A stretch of DNA of 64,000 bases from Asaia sp. W19 (GTDB taxonomy: Bacteria > Pseudomonadota > Alphaproteobacteria > Acetobacterales > Acetobacteraceae). A model generated the notes under the pieces. The model saw nothing but the letters and a program-made list of their open reading frames with translations, did not search any database and was not told the origin of the DNA. Location: the NCBI RefSeq assembly GCF_003994335.1, contig NZ_PNQZ01000066.1, positions 119,082 through 183,081 of the forward strand. Reading direction: 5' to 3'. Positions 63,354 to 64,000 of this stretch are shown piece by piece; the first letter of the stretch is position 1; every line of letters begins with the position of its first letter. The position numbers were made by a program, and so were the translations under genes.

Positions 63354-64000
63354 GACCGTACCTGCCCAGGGACGTCCAGCCTGTCTTCAGGCGCGTGCGG
63401 CGGGTGGGTATCCAGGCTATCGCATGGCTGTGCCATTCCCGGAGAGGGGCGTGGGGTCGACACTCCTGATGATTCTCTTTCGGCGATCAGGCGGTCCACC
63501 GTCTGGGCGACCTGCTCATAAGAGATCATCTTCGTGCATTCGAAATCGCGCTCCGTATTCGCATGGCGCGGACACCACATGTAATTGACCCGCTCGAATT
63601 CTACTGTCACGTCATTGGAGCAGCTATTGCACACATGCCGGTTGATGATGCGATAGGGGGTTTCGAACTCGTTGAACGGCTCGGTAAAACCGCTGATCAT
63701 CACCACGGGGCAGCCCGATGCCCAGGCGAGCCAGGAAAGCCCGCTTGAAAGGCCGACGAAAAAATCGGCGTGAGCCAGCCACCGCGCGCGCTCACTGAGT
63801 GGAAGGGCACCGGTCATGTCCTCGGCTCCATACGGAATATGGTGCCAGATCGTACCATTACCGGCTACGCGGTCGCGATCGATACAGATCACGCGATAAC
63901 CTTTCTCCTTCAGATGTTTGACGAGGTTGGACCAGCCATACGGGTTATTCCAGTATTTGTTATGTCCCGTCGCCTGGGTGGCAATACAGACATAGGGCTC
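63350..64000 (-). CDS. TibC-like autotransporter heptosyltransferase (copy 2, partial)
   Basis: This gene is cut by the right window edge; the frame stays open to position 64000. The visible C-terminal part starts EPYVCIATQATGHNKYWNNP and contains ADFFVGLSSGLSWLAWASGCPVVMISGFTEP. The four Cys have the same spacing as in copy 1 (VCNSC, WCPRH, FECTK). It differs from copy 1 over most positions outside the motifs, so it is an old or divergent paralogue rather than a recent duplicate. It has a short, acidic C-terminal tail. It lies first in a probable three-gene operon with copy 1 and the FAAL. Confidence 0.85.
   Translation of the reverse strand, partial: EPYVCIATQATGHNKYWNNPYGWSNLVKHLKEKGYRVICIDRDRVAGNGTIWHHIPYGAEDMTGALPLSERARWLAHADFFVGLSSGLSWLAWASGCPVVMISGFTEPFNEFETPYRIINRHVCNSCSNDVTVEFERVNYMWCPRHANTERDFECTKMISYEQVAQTVDRLIAERESSGVSTPRPSPGMAQPCDSLDTHPPHAPEDRLDVPGQVRS

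Noticed and set aside
1..64000. tRNA, rRNA, CRISPR arrays, insertion sequences and prophage genes
   Set aside because: No such sequences were recognised on either strand; spacers are short and lack repeat arrays or transposase frames.

Overview
The window reads as chromosomal DNA of a GC-rich alphaproteobacterium, most likely an acetic acid bacterium (Acetobacteraceae; a relative of Asaia, Kozakia or Gluconobacter would fit). The reasons are the gene mix: polyol dehydrogenases, sugar ABC import, GMC dehydrogenase, OprB porin, TreY/TreZ and GH32. The genus is an inference; there is no rRNA or tRNA to test it. Genes are densely packed with many ATGA/GTGA stop-start overlaps. I see no insertion sequence, phage gene, CRISPR array or tRNA.

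Region 1 (1-11.4 kb) is a storage-glucan and trehalose locus. glgA, glgB, treZ and treY run leftwards as an operon, followed by a sucrose-phosphate-synthase-like glycosyltransferase cut by the window edge. glgX/treX runs divergently. Together they can make a branched alpha-glucan, debranch it and turn the chains into trehalose. No glgC or glgP is present. Region 2 (11.4-18.6 kb) has an Lrp regulator with a divergent class V PLP enzyme, CrcB, and a Tat-exported GH32 fructan hydrolase divergent from a TonB receptor across a perfect 13-bp inverted repeat. Region 3 (18.8-25.3 kb) is a polyol operon: xylitol dehydrogenase, AraC regulator, SDR and a ribose-type ABC importer.

Region 4 (25.3-28 kb) is a zinc-starvation island: a COG0523 GTPase and, divergently, a DUF1826 gene overlapping an unknown gene, around a perfect 18-bp Zur-box-like palindrome. 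Region 5 (28-33.1 kb) is a tightly linked leftward operon: a pyruvate-oxidase-like TPP enzyme, a membrane protein, a gluconate-dehydrogenase subunit-3 homologue and a GMC oxidoreductase. Divergent from it are an FMN alpha-hydroxyacid oxidase and a catalase-like protein (33.4-35.8 kb), then a DcaP-like porin (36-37.9 kb). Region 6 (38.1-41.7 kb) is an Mla-type lipid transport operon. Region 7 (41.9-44.8 kb) is exbB-exbD-tonB divergent from a piuC-type dioxygenase with a Fur-like site between them.

Region 8 (45-50.4 kb) is a four-gene overlapping operon of TonB receptor, amidase, DUF3311 protein and SSS symporter, which looks like a complete uptake-and-hydrolysis route for an unknown amide. Region 9 (50.4-53.8 kb) is a DhaK-type kinase plus a zinc dehydrogenase resembling erythritol/L-threitol dehydrogenase, closed by a strong terminator. 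Region 10 (53.8-59.9 kb) has PhzF, an OprB porin, a siderophore-type TonB receptor, a Sel1 protein and a small unknown. Region 11 (60.2 kb to the right edge) is a leftward operon of two tandem TibC-like autotransporter heptosyltransferases and a fatty-acyl-AMP ligase. That combination is unexpected and is the best candidate for an undescribed system here.
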